DNA from: Kwoniella botswanensis | Lineage: Eukaryota > Basidiomycota > Tremellomycetes > Tremellales > Cryptococcaceae | NCBI RefSeq assembly: GCF_036426115.1 | Contig: NC_088599.1 | Span: 14,902,001 to 14,966,000, forward strand | Reading direction: 5' to 3' | DNA: 64,000 nt | Shown here: positions 47,449-61,852 of the stretch, one piece after another | How the letters are laid out: every line of letters begins with the position of its first letter | Position numbering within the stretch: the stretch's first letter is position 1 | Notes under the pieces: model-generated | What the model was told of the DNA's origin: nothing | The model's database searches: none | What the model saw: the letters and a program-made list of their open reading frames with translations, nothing else | Made by a program: the position numbers and the translations under genes

Positions 47449-48508
47449 GACAGATGATGAGGAGTTATACTGATTTTAGTTGTGTTGCCTGAGTAGCAGC
47501 GGAGATAGGTCAACCACATCTTGTCGATACGTGTACAGTATATCAGATAGGTTCTTATAGCTATCATCCAATTAAGCGCGCGGACGAAGATCATCATCAG
47601 GCGGCTATACTAAGTTTTGATCAAAGCAAGGCTACTACCGATCTCTCGCATAACGTGTACTTTGGAAGTAAGTAGTGTTGTAAGGGCGAGCAAAAAGATC
47701 GTAACCGATAAAGTGATGTGAGCTGTAAGACCTGCCATGTGCCTTGTTAAAACAGGCCGCTTGTCATCCGTCCATCTCAGTTTATCGAGCGGCGCCAATG
47801 GCGGGGCGCCTGTTTACATTCGGACTCTCGTTTTTAGTCGGTCATTCCGTTGTGGGCCTTAGGACATTATTGCACTTGGAAGCCTGGCTGAGTACTACTG
47901 TATGTTATACCAGTGCAGCGGACTCTTGGTATGGTCAGCAATGTCACGAGTGTGCTGCTGATCACGACGACACTGCGACAGAGGGACTGAATCAGTTGTG
48001 CAGCGGTATGAGCATGAGCTCTGTAATGGGAGATTAGCCCAGATACAGGAACGTAATTAGAATCGCGGTGACCGGTTAGCATTCGATATCAGAAATATCC
48101 TAATCTCGTTACAGACCACTGCACCACTGCACCACTACTACCGTGCACAGAGAGAGGCTGTGTGGGGCTGAGTACGAGCTGGAAAATGATTCATACTGAC
48201 ACAACACAGCTTAACATCGTATTCTCCTTGCTCTCTACCATGCCAAGTTGTTGGTACACTACACATTCGGTATGACCGTCACAGATCGCCTGTCCACTAT
48301 GCATACAAGCTGTGCACCTGCGCATCCGCATTCGCATCACCATTGCGGTACGATCCCTTGGCTGGTCCTTTGTTCACCCAACTCCAACCTCCTTCTCGCT
48401 AGCCGAGACTGAGCTTAAGCTTGAGCTTTCTCGGTAATCGCAGACTGCTGAGCAGTGACGCGATCCCGTATCTTCTCATCGCCGCTGGTCGAACAATCTC
48501 GTTACAGC
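47449..48508. promoter_or_regulatory. Divergent upstream region
   Basis: A 1.06-kb gap between the divergent amidohydrolase and the long disordered-protein gene. Short CACTGCACCACTGCACCACTAC repeats lie near 48110-48140. No gene seen. Confidence 0.45.
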
Positions 48509-51010
48509 ATGTCGACTCTGACTTCTACAGATTCTCGTAAGAGGAGGCCTAAATCACAGTTTACATCTAGGATCCAACCTCCGTCAACATTACCCCTCAG
48601 GACAAGTTCCAAGCCTCGACAATCGATAACATCAAGCAAATCTGCCAGTCAATTTGCTGATCGAGCTATACCTGCTGAGGAGCCTTCGACTGCAAGCAGA
48701 TTACCACTACCCAGAGTCAGTTTCTTGACACCAAGAGAAGTCTGGAGTCCGCTCGCTACGCCTATACCAGATATGAACGAGAGACCAAATCTCAAAATGG
48801 CCACGGCTCCTTCAAGGGTGAGTGTACCACTCAAAGGTCTTCCTCACCACCTATGGATTCATGCAATCGGCAATGAAGCTGATTGAATATCATATCAGGT
48901 CCCGAAGTATCAATTGAAGGATACTGGACCTGTCCCATTATCATCTCCTAGCTCTATACCCAGACCTCATATACGTCCCCGTCCCGTACCCAGACCATCC
49001 ATGAGACCTCGTCGACAAGACTCCATCCAACGTCCCGTCCTGCAAATCCCCAAGCCCCAAGTCCGTCCTTTGACTACTACCCAACAAATCAGTCGACTAC
49101 CTATACCTACCCATTCTCGTCCCGTTTCATTGCCCGCTGCCCCTGTGATCACTATTCCTATACCCAAGTCACGGCCTGCGAGTTATCAACCTCCTTCCTC
49201 TACATCTTCGTCATCCTACATCTCACAGCCTACTCTTGCCATCCCTGAACCACGTCCACCTCTCCTGCCTGTACCCACCATTCCAACCTCGGTACAACCA
49301 TCCCGTCAAGCTTCCAACCAGTCTACAGCATCATCCACATGTTCCTCTGCATCATCTCTAGCTCGTCATAAGGCCATCAAACAGAAGGGTCAAGATCGGT
49401 CTTCATTCGCGAGACTGTCCGCATACTCGCCACCTGATCACGATGCGTTGATTAGGGCTTTAGCCATAGATTCAGATCTAGAGAAAGAAGATACTGAATC
49501 GACTATATCGGACCATTCGATACGTACTGTGGCCACAGTCAATCCACCTGATCGCGAAGCAACCATTCAAGTATCGGAAGCCTCATACAGTCTTGATCCC
49601 AGATCCAAATCAACTTCTTTATACTCCACGTATACCCTGGGCAATCACTCTTCACCTTTACCCACTGATTGTCTGACTTCCCCTTATCTTGTCCCCTCGA
49701 CAGCACCTCCCATGACGCTGGAGTGGGAATCGGACGAGAGTTCAGGTGAAATCGACGAAGCTGAGAAAGTATGGAGAGAGCTGGAGTTGAAGTTGGGTAG
49801 GAAAGTCAGAGGTAGGAGTCTGAGAAGAGGTAAATGGGTGGTCAAGCCTAGAAACGAAGGTGAAAGAGGATTGAATCAACAACAACAATCATCTTTCGAT
49901 GATTCGGATAATGAGGATAATGAAGAAGCCATCAAGATGGAGACTACCTCATCTGGATTCTCGGTATCACTTTATTACCCTTCAGCTTCTGCCCATTCTC
50001 ACTCAACTCCTCCTTTACATATACCACATCCTCAGTCATCGTCGTCATCGTTCGCATACGGTTCATCACCCATGATGGAATCGCCATCCTCCGCCACAGC
50101 CTTGTTCGACATGTCAGCTCCGCTCGTTCCAGGCGGATCTAAAAATGGATATACACCATGGAACACCCCGCTGATGAACAAGGAATCGATCAAGAGAGGT
50201 AACAGAGTCAGGAAGAGATATGCTTCGTGCGATGTTGGTGAATTGGATGCCCATCATACAGATAGATTAGGAAGTCTGGAGGAATACTCTCGAGTCAAAT
50301 TTCCCCAGATGGATGATCATCTTCCTGGTGGCAGTACTATAAACTCTATTCACAACGAATCAACTTCTTCCCCTTCAATAAGCAATTCAACCTTCACCCC
50401 CAGGTCGATCTCCACTGATGGTTCAACTACCCCTCAACCTCAGTCTGATCCCATAACAGTACCGAAGCCCAACTCTATACCCGCTCAACCACCTAAAACG
50501 ATGTACAGATTAGACTCCCACGTCGTATCTGCACTTACGGCTCTACAAGGCGCATTCGATTCTCCCGATCTGGACTTTGCCTTACAGAATTGTTCGTCAC
50601 CCGATTTATCGCCCATCTTGGCTTCTCCTGAGGATGGACCAGAATCAGGTGGATTGGGGTTAGGTATGAAATTGAATTTGAAAACTGTATATCATCTACC
50701 TACACTGTCTCCCAGATTGAGACCTTCTGCAGTGGGAAAGAGGTCAATTGAAGTGAAGATATCCGATAGGCACAACAAGGGAGGTAGAGGTGTCAACAAG
50801 CAAATCGATAACATAGGTTCAGCGCGAGACGGATCACCACTAGTCGAGAATGACGATACTGCAAAGTTGGACAAGACTATACTTCAAGTTGAACCTGCTC
50901 AGACATCCAGCAACGATCATGATGAAGAAGATGGAGTTCTGGTCATACGTGATTTGGATACAGGTCTAGAAAGACAAGTGAGAGTCGGGGATGGCTTAAC
51001 GTTAAATTAG
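48509..51010 (+). CDS. Long Ser/Pro-rich disordered protein, unknown
   Basis: Exons 48509..48817 and 48899..51010; 806 aa. I do not recognise it. Composition is dominated by Ser, Pro, Thr and Arg with repeated PRP blocks (PRPHIRPRPVPRPSMRPR) near residues 120-150. A few islands look conserved: LPRVSFLTPREVWSPLATP, HDALIRALAIDSDLE, EKVWRELELKLGRKVRGR and DSHVVSALTALQGAFDSPDLD. Candidate phosphorylation (SP/TP) and basic nuclear signals (RRGKWVVKPR, RGNRVRKRY) are common. No membrane span or signal peptide is seen. The islands may be short interaction motifs in a regulatory scaffold, but no function can be named. The ATG at 48509 lies after stop-containing upstream sequence. Confidence 0.75.
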
Positions 51011-51696
51011 GGTGATAATCAGAGTATGGCCAGAGAGCTTTCGTGTACGGATTATGATCGGTGTATTGCTTTACGACCTTTCTATAGGCTGGTAACGACA
51101 TGCAATGATATGCGTAGATCGAACGATACTGATTGCTTGGAGAAAACGATCAGCTAATACCAGCGTTGCTGGACTGTGTGACTGGAGATCACGGGTGTAA
51201 AACGTCGACTGCTGACCGAAATACTACCAATCAACAAACCTGACTGCCCGAATGCTCATCTCCCCTTGAAACGATGTGTATGAAGGTATGTGATTGAAAA
51301 TTGATGACTACGACCTTTGATCTGATACGCTCAAACACTATCTTTCTCTGCCTGTTCTGTACCGCCAAAGGATGACGATCTATCATTCATTGTATAGTCC
51401 TTTAGTACACCTCTTCCGCTTGAAACCCGCTTAGACCAGTCCTTTCATTGATTTCGGCTGCATTGCCTATCAATGTGAAGTAAGGTGTGGATCTTCATTG
51501 TGAACAAGATATATATAACTAGTACCTGTTCGTGACAAGCAAGCGATCATAAGAGGTGACATTTTCTTCTATTGCTGTTATTGCCAGATATTAAGGTCTG
51601 GAACCTGATTATTCCCTCTTTTTCACGCTCAGGATAGATATTTCAGAGTAACATACTCACTATACACACTCGTTTACCCAATACAATCAATTCAAG
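51011..51696. other. Upstream region of secreted barrel gene 1
   Basis: A 686-nt gap with a TATA-like ATATATAAC near 51508 and TC-rich leader. No gene seen. Confidence 0.45.
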
Positions 51697-52968
51697 ATGT
51701 TTAACAAGTCGATCGTCTCTGTCCTAGCTATTTTATTTGATGTGGGCGTCAATCCCGTCATCGCAGGTCAGAGATACGATAACGCAATTGGTACCATGTA
51801 AGTCCACATGGGTTTTGAATATCTCGACGATTAGCTGATGACGAAATGAATTACCAGTTATTACGATCTGAACGATGCTTGTGAAGTCTCAGGTGCAGAT
51901 GCCACAGGTGATATGTCCAGTATGAAAACTAGTAATAACGCCTGTGGTTATGCTGTTGGGAATCTGGGTGCTTCAAGGGTTGTCGGTATGTCATCCATCT
52001 TCTCACGGTAGTCAAGTCGAGTTTTCTCCTCTGACGGTGGTATTATAATTCTTGTATGTTATACTGCAGCGATCAGTCAATCAATCTTCAGTAACGATCT
52101 CTGTGGATCCGAGTGAGTCATCAATCATCTCATTCCGTTATTGCAACTAATCAGCCCCTCAATCTGATTGTACCGTACTACAGGATTACTGTGTATAAAA
52201 ACGGCCAGCCTGTTCAGTTCTCCGAAGGACCTTTGTTCGTAGGTGATATCTGTCCAGGTGGGGAATGTACAGGTAATCATATCGATCTTGGAGGTGAGTT
52301 TTGACCCATCTACCGTCACCGTCTGTCAATGTTTGCTTTATTTGACCAACACTGTTATAGCCAAAGCTGCAGATGAAATCAATGGAGGTGCGGGTTGTAA
52401 GAATCCCAATGGATTCTCTTTCGAAATTGGTGATCAGAAGATCGGTCCTCTATATTCAAGTATAGCTGGGGCATCGTTGGAAGCTTGGAAAGCGAGTGGG
52501 GGAGGTACCAACAATCAACAGAACACTCCTTCAAATTCAGCTTCAGCTCCAGGTTCGGGGGTATCTTCCTCCTCTTCTTCTGCCGCTGCACCACCTCCAT
52601 CGAATTCTTCCAACCCTGTTCCTCCCTCACCTTCAAGCTCAAGTCAAGCTCAAGCCAATCCGTCTACCAGCCAAAATTGGAACCCCACCACTCGATCATC
52701 CGTTTCATCTGTGGCTAGTCAGCCTCTGAACTCAGCAACGCAGAACTGGAACTCCGCCACTACTCAGCCTATGAACCCTGCAACTTCTGCGATTGTAGGT
52801 ATAATTTCCACTGCGCTGTCCGGCGCTCCCACTAACACTGCCACTCAATCACTGTGGGCCGGAGGGTGGAATAATGGGAATACACTATTTGCCGAAAAGG
52901 AGACTTTGCAAGGATCAAATAACACTTGTAGGAGAAGACGAAGAAGGAGAGGATTGAAATCACATTAA
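51697..52968 (+). CDS. Secreted double-psi beta-barrel protein 1 with polybasic tail
   Basis: Exons 51697..51797, 51858..51985, 52070..52112, 52184..52293, 52361..52968; 329 aa. After a signal peptide (cut near IAG), residues about 25-130 resemble an RlpA/barwin-like double-psi barrel: a YYDL start, NNACGYAV, SRVVAISQSIF, DLCGSEITVYKNG, FVGDICPGGECTG and the closing IDLG, with six or more Cys. The catalytic Asp of lytic RlpA or expansins is not assignable, so a binding role is as likely. A Ser/Pro/Asn/Gln-rich linker (about 175-285) follows. The tail is LFAEKETLQGSNNTC followed by seven Arg. First of three tandem copies with the same exon phases. Confidence 0.82.
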
Positions 52969-53727
52969 GTGGTCAAAAATACAGTATAACGTGGAGTGAT
53001 GGGTGTTGTACTCTTAACGTCCTTATTTTCTACCCCTTGTTGTATTGTAGCAGTCGAAAGGTACAGTACACACCTCTCACAGACGTTTGTTACCTGTACA
53101 TTGGATAGGTGAAACTGTGAAAGGATGAATGACCCAGTACTGTATGTCCGTACTACACTGGTCAGGAGCTGCATACACATCTAAGCGAACTTGACGATAC
53201 TGTTAGTCTGTACAGCAACTATGGGCGAAGCTCTAGACCTTTTCAGATATCCAGAATGATATAGACTGTTCCAAAGTAAGTCAACCCGATCCTAATTTGG
53301 ATCCTGATGGAGCGAACACTTGAAGTCAAATATATCCTTTGTCCCAATGATAATGCCTGAATTCCCATGACAAACTAGGATCTAATTGCAGCCTTTGAAT
53401 CTCTCGGTCTTGGGTTTCCGTTGATGAGTGTATAATAGGTCTTCTCCTTGAGAATTGACACCTTTCGCAATCAATGATTACAGTATCGATTAATCGATCT
53501 TGACAATTCAGCCTCTTCCCGTTTATGCATATGTAGTTACTGTCCTTGACGAAGGGCTCTTAAGTCCCACCAAGGATCGCATACTATAGGTACAATTTTC
53601 TCTCTGGTCGATCCCATTTGTCTATGACTATTGGATCTTCCTTCATCCTTCATTCATTTACTTCCATATTTTCCTCGGATATCACCACAAACAAAGTTAT
53701 ACATTCTTTTAACCACACATCATCACA
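52969..53727. other. Spacer between barrel genes 1 and 2
   Basis: Contains the 3' end of gene 1 and the promoter of gene 2. No coding sequence recognised. Confidence 0.45.
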
Positions 53728-54914
53728 ATGTTAAATCATGTTCTTTCCTCGACCTTGGGGCTTTTATTCTTATTTGCTATTGAGAATGTCAATGCAGGAG
53801 TCAGTATCGACGGAGCTAGAGGTACAGTGTGAGTTCGCGTCTCGTCCTTGGCTGCTGATAATCCATGGCTCTGACATATTGTAGGTACTACGATCTCGAG
53901 CTGCAATGTACTGGAGATGGATCCGATGCAGGCGGAGCATCAGGTCTGAACGGTGCTTTAACGGCCTGTGGTTACAGTGCAGAAGGATTGGGTACTTCAA
54001 GGTTTGTTGGTAAGTATCGTATACACTGTTCAGCATTAATTCTGTGGTTGCGAAAAAAGCACAAAGGAGTTCAGAAACTGATGACGGTGATTGCGGTATA
54101 GCTATTGATGGAAGCATCTTTGACAAAAGTATGTGTGGTCAAGAGTAAGCATCGGATTTCCTACGAATTACCAGTGTTTACGCTGTCTAGCTGACTAACC
54201 GTTCTGGTCCAGGGTGATTATCACCCAGAACGGAGCACCGTTCTCATTCTCGGAAGGACCTATGTTCGTTGGTGATTTATGTGGAGGATGTGAAGGTGGT
54301 AAGATACTAGATCTCAGCGGTAAGTTAGCTTCTTGCATGAAAGGGACATATGTTGAAAAGTGATACTGATATGTATATCTCCCCCAGGCAAGATCGCAGT
54401 CGAGATGATGGGAGGTGTATGTAAAAACCCTCCTTCATTCTCTTATCAAATCACTGAGAATATAGTCGGAGCCACATTAGAAGGATCACTCCCTGCTGGC
54501 GATGGATCGTCCTCCCCCGTCTCTTCTGCGTCAGCGAGTCAACCAGCTTTTAGTCAGAGTCAACCTGCAGTGTCGACTCCAGCAGCCTCCCAACCTGTTA
54601 GTCCCACTACCCAGTCGATCCCACCAGTATCTCAGCCAGTCACACCAGCCACTTCCCAAATCGTTCCTGCGACATCTCAACCTGTCGATCCTGCTACTTC
54701 TCCAGCCAATCCCGCTTCAGTGATAGCTACTACATCGGCTGCTCAAAGTTTACCCGCGACGACATTTGCAGCGGCACCTACTAACACCGGTGGTAATCGA
54801 TGGGGAGGTGGATGGGGAAGACCACCAGCTTTGTTCGCCGAGAATGAGAGTGCCACTAATGGGACGTCATGTAAGAGGCGGAAGAGACGAAGGAGAGTTC
54901 GCAAGGCTCATTAG
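53728..54914 (+). CDS. Secreted double-psi beta-barrel protein 2 with polybasic tail
   Basis: Exons 53728..53828, 53885..54009, 54102..54144, 54213..54319, 54388..54914; 300 aa. The signal peptide is LNHVLSSTLGLLFLFAIENV-like. Exon lengths nearly equal those of gene 1 (101/125/43/107 against 101/128/43/110). The barrel reads YYDLELQC, TACGYSAEGL, AIDGSIFDKSMCG, EVIITQNG, FVGDLCGGCEGG and ILDLS. The linker is built from short SQPVxPATSQ-like units (about residues 165-240). The tail is ALFAENESATNGTSC followed by KRRKRRRR. Nothing looks broken. Extracellular, probably wall- or matrix-associated, by inference. Confidence 0.82.
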
Positions 54915-55715
54915 AGAGATGAAGTTTGGGTCAGCGATGTTAGTGACATGAGAACTATCGTGTACATAGCATGTGGGATCTCAGGACCGGCGAAATGTTG
55001 TAGGATCTGGTCATCTATGCAACTTTCGAATGTCTGGAACCCATTGCCTCTGTCGAAAAATACCTAATTCAAAAGCAGCACTGCTTCCGATCATCCCTCG
55101 AAAAAGGCAGAGTGAGCATCAGGTACCATGTTACAATTCTTTAAATCCCAGCCAAGTTCCATCCACTTCCTTTCGATCTGAAGGAACAACAAACACAATC
55201 TCTCCCAATGAAAGCCTCCGACTTCGAAGTCTACCAGGTTCCAGACTTTCCTCTATTCCTTTGAGATCTACTTCATCCCTCCTTCAACCCACAAAGTATT
55301 CTACCAAGGAAGCAGTAGACTTGGGAAATGATTATTGATACCAATTACGAGGTCGTTACCCCTTCAGATCGTCGGTTTTAGAAATGGGGATGAATGAAAG
55401 ACATGCCTTTCTCCCGTATCCAATACTAATTAACCCATGATGTGCACTAAAAGCAACAACTGTTAACCGAGGTCAAACTATGTGGTAGCGAACTTACTGT
55501 CAGTGGATACGTGGCGGGGCAAGGTATATAAGCCCTTTCTCCAGATAAAAAGTATTATAGTATTTCCCATTATCATTCAACACCTCCCCTTACTCCAAGA
55601 GATCTATCACTGGTTGATACATCTGACCACCCCTCTCTTGCTAACTCACCTTGTAGATCTCCACCCTTGACTCGTTGGTGTAATACATTCATTCTTTGTT
55701 CATTCACTTTTCAGT
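54915..55715. other. Spacer between barrel genes 2 and 3
   Basis: An open frame at 54973-55338 starts at GTG and has no signal peptide or family resemblance, so I do not call a gene. The rest is promoter of gene 3. Confidence 0.45.
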
Positions 55716-57052
55716 ATGATCTTACCCACCGTCGCTGCCACTTTGGCATTATTCAATCTCGTTCGAGCTGGTGTCTCCTCCAGCGGTGTGATGGGTACTA
55801 TGTGAGTGAACAGTGAATCCTGACTGTGGCTTGGTCGATCTGATAATTCCAATGTTTTCTTCTCTTCCACTCTCTGATAGATACTACGATGGAAGTGGAT
55901 CTTGCGGCAAGGAAGGTGATGTAGATGGAGGATCAGGTAATTACTCGCCCGAGATCGAAGCGCATGTGGGTGCCTGTGGGTATAGCGTCGATCAGATCGG
56001 TGACAATCGATTAGTTGGTGAGCTTGCTACCAATCTGTCAAATGTGCGCATCAGTATATTGACGCATGCATTACAATTTCGGTTGACAGCTTTCGACGCG
56101 TCGCTAATGTCTGGTAGCCCTGCTGAATACTGCGGAAAAGAGTAAGTTGATACTATATGTGATTCCGGGTATGATAATGAGCAAGCGTACTATACGCTGA
56201 GCGTTGCTGACCATTATTGTTGCCTTGTCGTCAACAGAATCCAAGTCACCAAAGCTGATGGCACGCCCTTTGAATTTTCGGAAGGTAAATTGTTCATTGG
56301 TGATGCTTGTCCAGGGTGTGCAGGTGGTATGAGACTCGACTTGAGTGGTAAGTACTGTTCATGCATACATCACCAATTATAACACTGTTAACTCGTTGCA
56401 TGTGAATTCAGCGAAAGCCCTTGTCGAAATTGTCGGTGATTGTAAATCCAACGCCATGGGAATCTCCTACCAAGTCCTCGATACGATGGCAGGTCCAGAA
56501 TACTCGTCGATCTCTGGTGGTTCACTCGGTGATGGTACAAATGGTAACACTTCTACCTCCGCCACTTCCGCCGCAGGTGTTCCAGACGCCGCTGTATCAT
56601 CAGCATCATCATCCGTCCCAGGTGTATCAGCAACATCAGTCGCAGGGGTACCAGCTACTGCAGCAGCCGATACACTATCATCCGTTGCAGGTGTACCTAC
56701 AACTTCTGTCGCGGGCGTAGGAACTTCTGTCCCAGGTGTAGTCTCTTCAGTCCCTGCTGAACCATCCGTCCCAGACAATCCTGCAACTCAAACTGTCGCA
56801 AATGCTGCTACAGCCACGGTTCCAGCTGGGGTTTCATCCTCATCTTCCGTCGCAGCGGGGGTAACATCCGATACTGCCGTACTGGGTGTACCACCCTCAC
56901 CATCGGTACCTATTGGAGTATCTTCTTCGCCCACCCTCGCCGCGGGGGTAACACCAACAGGTGTCCCAGGAGTAGCTCTCTTCGCTGAAGGGGATGTTGC
57001 GTCCAACGCGTCCTGCAAGAGAAGAAAGCGAAGACTAGGCGATCGTCACTAA
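55716..57052 (+). CDS. Secreted double-psi beta-barrel protein 3 with polybasic tail
   Basis: Exons 55716..55801, 55881..56017, 56090..56141, 56238..56347, 56412..57052; 341 aa. It has a short signal peptide (ILPTVAATLALFNLVRAG). The barrel keeps YYDGSGSCGKEG, GACGYSVDQIGD, AEYCGKEIQVTKADG, LFIGDACPGCAGG and LDLS. The linker is the longest and most repetitive, built from hydrophobic SVAGVPAT-like units (about residues 190-310), unlike the polar linkers of genes 1 and 2. The tail ALFAEGDVASNASC followed by KRRKRR keeps the shared signature. Convergent with VPS4 (238 nt between stops). Confidence 0.82.
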
Positions 57053-57289
57053 GTGACGTAATGTAGCGTTGTTAGTATCAAGTCACTGCATGATCAGACG
57101 ATGATGATTTTTTGGTGCTACTGTTCGATATTGCGAACATGCATTGAAGTAGGCGATGGTCGGATTGCGGTTGCCGTTCGAGTTCAGCCGAAAATGGATT
57201 GCATGTTATCACCATGCTCGATTCTTGATGTACAATAATTATCCTAACAATACCAGAATGAGGAAGAAAGGGAATACTGTTCTACAGGT

Positions 57290-59329
<2,040 letters not shown>

Positions 59330-59837
59330 GGTGCTACCGAGTCCAGTGGCTATGATTGATGGGACCGAGTGGAGATGGTATACATATGGATAGATAGATG
59401 GTGAATGATGACGATGGACTCGTAAGGTGCGGTGAGGGTTGTTGTCACCGAATCCAGGTCGATGCAGATCATAATTACGTAATAAGAAGGACTTATCACT
59501 GGTGGCAGATAACGCGGAGCACATCTTGGCTCTGTCTGTCTGCTAGGATACCTCGTCAAGATACAGTGCTAGAAATGAATGTGGAAGCCGAATACATGTT
59601 TGATAGGTATGCACGAAGACAAGGTGGTCAAAACAGACATTGTGTGTGTGAGCCTATAGGTAAATCTAACATTCACCTTTCCCCTGATTCCATGTAGTTG
59701 CGAGGTCAACAGGATGAACCACATGATCCGGGCAGTTGCTGAGATTGTGATGATGATCACCACCATTGCAAAACATATCAATCAACAGAGGAATGTGTAT
59801 AATGTATGGTTGCATTGAGCTAGATACTTGAGATCAT
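59330..59837. promoter_or_regulatory. VPS4 upstream region
   Basis: Contains the VPS4 promoter and the 3' end of the zinc transporter gene. No gene seen. Confidence 0.45.
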
Positions 59838-61852
59838 TCACGAAGGGACAACCGAACAAGTTGGGTCACAAAGATCCCCATCACCCCTCCTACTACCTCC
59901 TATTTCAGTGTTATCCACCACGGTATCAAACTCAGGTGAGATAGTCACATGGGTGACACCCTGAGCGGCAAAACATGATCTCAACTCTTTCTCTATAGGT
60001 AGCCATCCTTTGATATCGTGAACATTGACATGAACGTGAAAAGAGGCTAGTACGTCGCTGAACATCAACAAGACCGATAAATAAGTCAGTGTACTGTACT
60101 ATATATGATGTACTTCAGGTATCAATATCGGACCCGGAGTCGGTCGACCCACCTTTCTGTTAAATGCCAAAGATGAAGTTCGTGTATTGATATCACACCA
60201 GGGATCTACATTGATATCAGCAAATGGACCATCACGTACAACTTCTACATGTACTTACAGTCATCAGATCCTCTTTCACAAGCTCAGGATTGATATTCTT
60301 CGGAGCAGCTTCCAATAAAACCCTAGACGATCTTTTCGCTAGATTTTGCAAGCATTGGTCAGCCCTACTGGCTACTTTGGTATGAGGGCCAATGAATCGA
60401 CTTACCCAGTGGAATAGCACCAAGGAAGATCAACAGCGAGATAATCAATGATACAGCCGGATCAGCGTAGAATCGATGAGGTGAAGAGGTCTTCCACATG
60501 ACAGCAGCCGCAATAATCACTCCGATATCTGTATCAGGGATTGCATCATATATCAGCTAACAGTGTTTCAAGCATGATAACTCATTAGATGGACTAACTG
60601 TTGATGGCGTCTCCAAGAAGGTGAACTAGAACACCTAACAGACCTAGATTCCTGGTCGTTCCTTTCTTTTCCTCGTCATTCTGTTGAGCATGATGATGTT
60701 GAGAATGCTGGAATGGAACAAAATTAGCGATCGAGCTGGACCACGCGGTTGCTCATGTCCTAACTACACTCACATCCACATTCAGAGGTGCAGCTGAACC
60801 TCTCAAACTTGGAGAGGCAGCAGCAGCTTTTATCCTTGACAATTCGAGATCTAACGGCTCGTCAGGGAAAGAAGATTTCTGATGATCATGCGAGTGTTCT
60901 GTATCATCAAACAGCCATTTAGCGTTCATATATAGGGGCAGGGGCAGAGAATCGTTATGGACAATGTTCTGTACCATACGCAAGGAAAAAGGTTCTCTCC
61001 GTGTTTTTGGGAATGATGGCAAGAAAGATAGGTATACTCACCATGAACGACCAGTATACTAACTACGTTCAATGCCAATCCACAACAACCAACAATCATG
61101 ACCCATAATGGATGATCGACTTCCTCCACATTGATGAACCTCTCGATCGATTGCAGGAATATCGATAGTGCCAAGGCAATTAGGAAGCTCGCATTGAAGA
61201 AGGCTCCTACAATTTCGGCTCGTCTGTAGGCGAAGGTATAACCTATTGGCTATTCTAGATTCTCAGCCAAAAAGACGAACACAAGACATAGGTTGGAATG
61301 GTTCAAAGAATGACCTACACCTGAGCCTTTCCGACTCAACTGGTAGTGATTGGGAAGCATGGCATTAACAAGATATTCGATTTGTAAGATGCGAAGGAAA
61401 AGCCCTCACCAGAGTTGCTACTAATGCGATTACACTAAAAGATGGTATGTGGTTAGTACCTGGAGACGACAATATGCTACATTGAGCGACTCACTAGGAG
61501 ACGATGTCCTATAACATGATGAAGTATAAGCTAATGGACACTTTTGTCGTGGGAAATCGCACCACTCACATTCAAATAGTGGAACTAGCATTTATGGTCA
61601 GCAGCGTGACAACATATAGCTAGCACAGCGAGATGGTACCACTCACTGCATCAGCAATAAGAGCCAGAGCACCCGTCTTGAATCCAACTAACCATATGAT
61701 CAGTGATCATATTTAGCTGTTGACATAATGGAAGACACCCCATTTCACTCACTCGAAATCTCCACTATGAAAAAAGCTATACTGATTCCCAACACCACTG
61801 ATAACTTCCGTACTCTGGCATTGAGCGCTTTCTGCGCCTCGTCTATAGACAT
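59838..61852 (-). CDS. ZRC1: CDF family zinc transporter (Zrc1/Cot1 type)
   Basis: Exons: 61852..61753, 61687..61647, 61584..61570, 61508..61495, 61434..61410, 61249..61042, 60898..60774, 60707..60599, 60528..60406, 60338..60259, 60205..60153, 60057..59838; 370 aa. Vacuolar Zn2+/H+ antiporters of this type detoxify zinc. Two HxxxD metal sites are present: HYLND (49-53) in helix II and HLLGD (205-209) in helix V. The loop between helices IV and V is His-rich (EHSHDHQ, HSQHHHAQQ). The C-terminal cytosolic domain has ISIHELHLWHLTE and FHVHVNVHD. The first metal site is rebuilt only by splicing three tiny exons of 15, 14 and 25 nt. The final SEFDTVV-like region ends with Cys-containing DPTCSVVPS. 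Confidence 0.9.

Noticed and set aside
54973-55338. A 121-codon plus-strand frame between barrel genes 2 and 3
   Set aside because: It begins at GTG rather than ATG, has no signal peptide and shows no relation to the barrel family.
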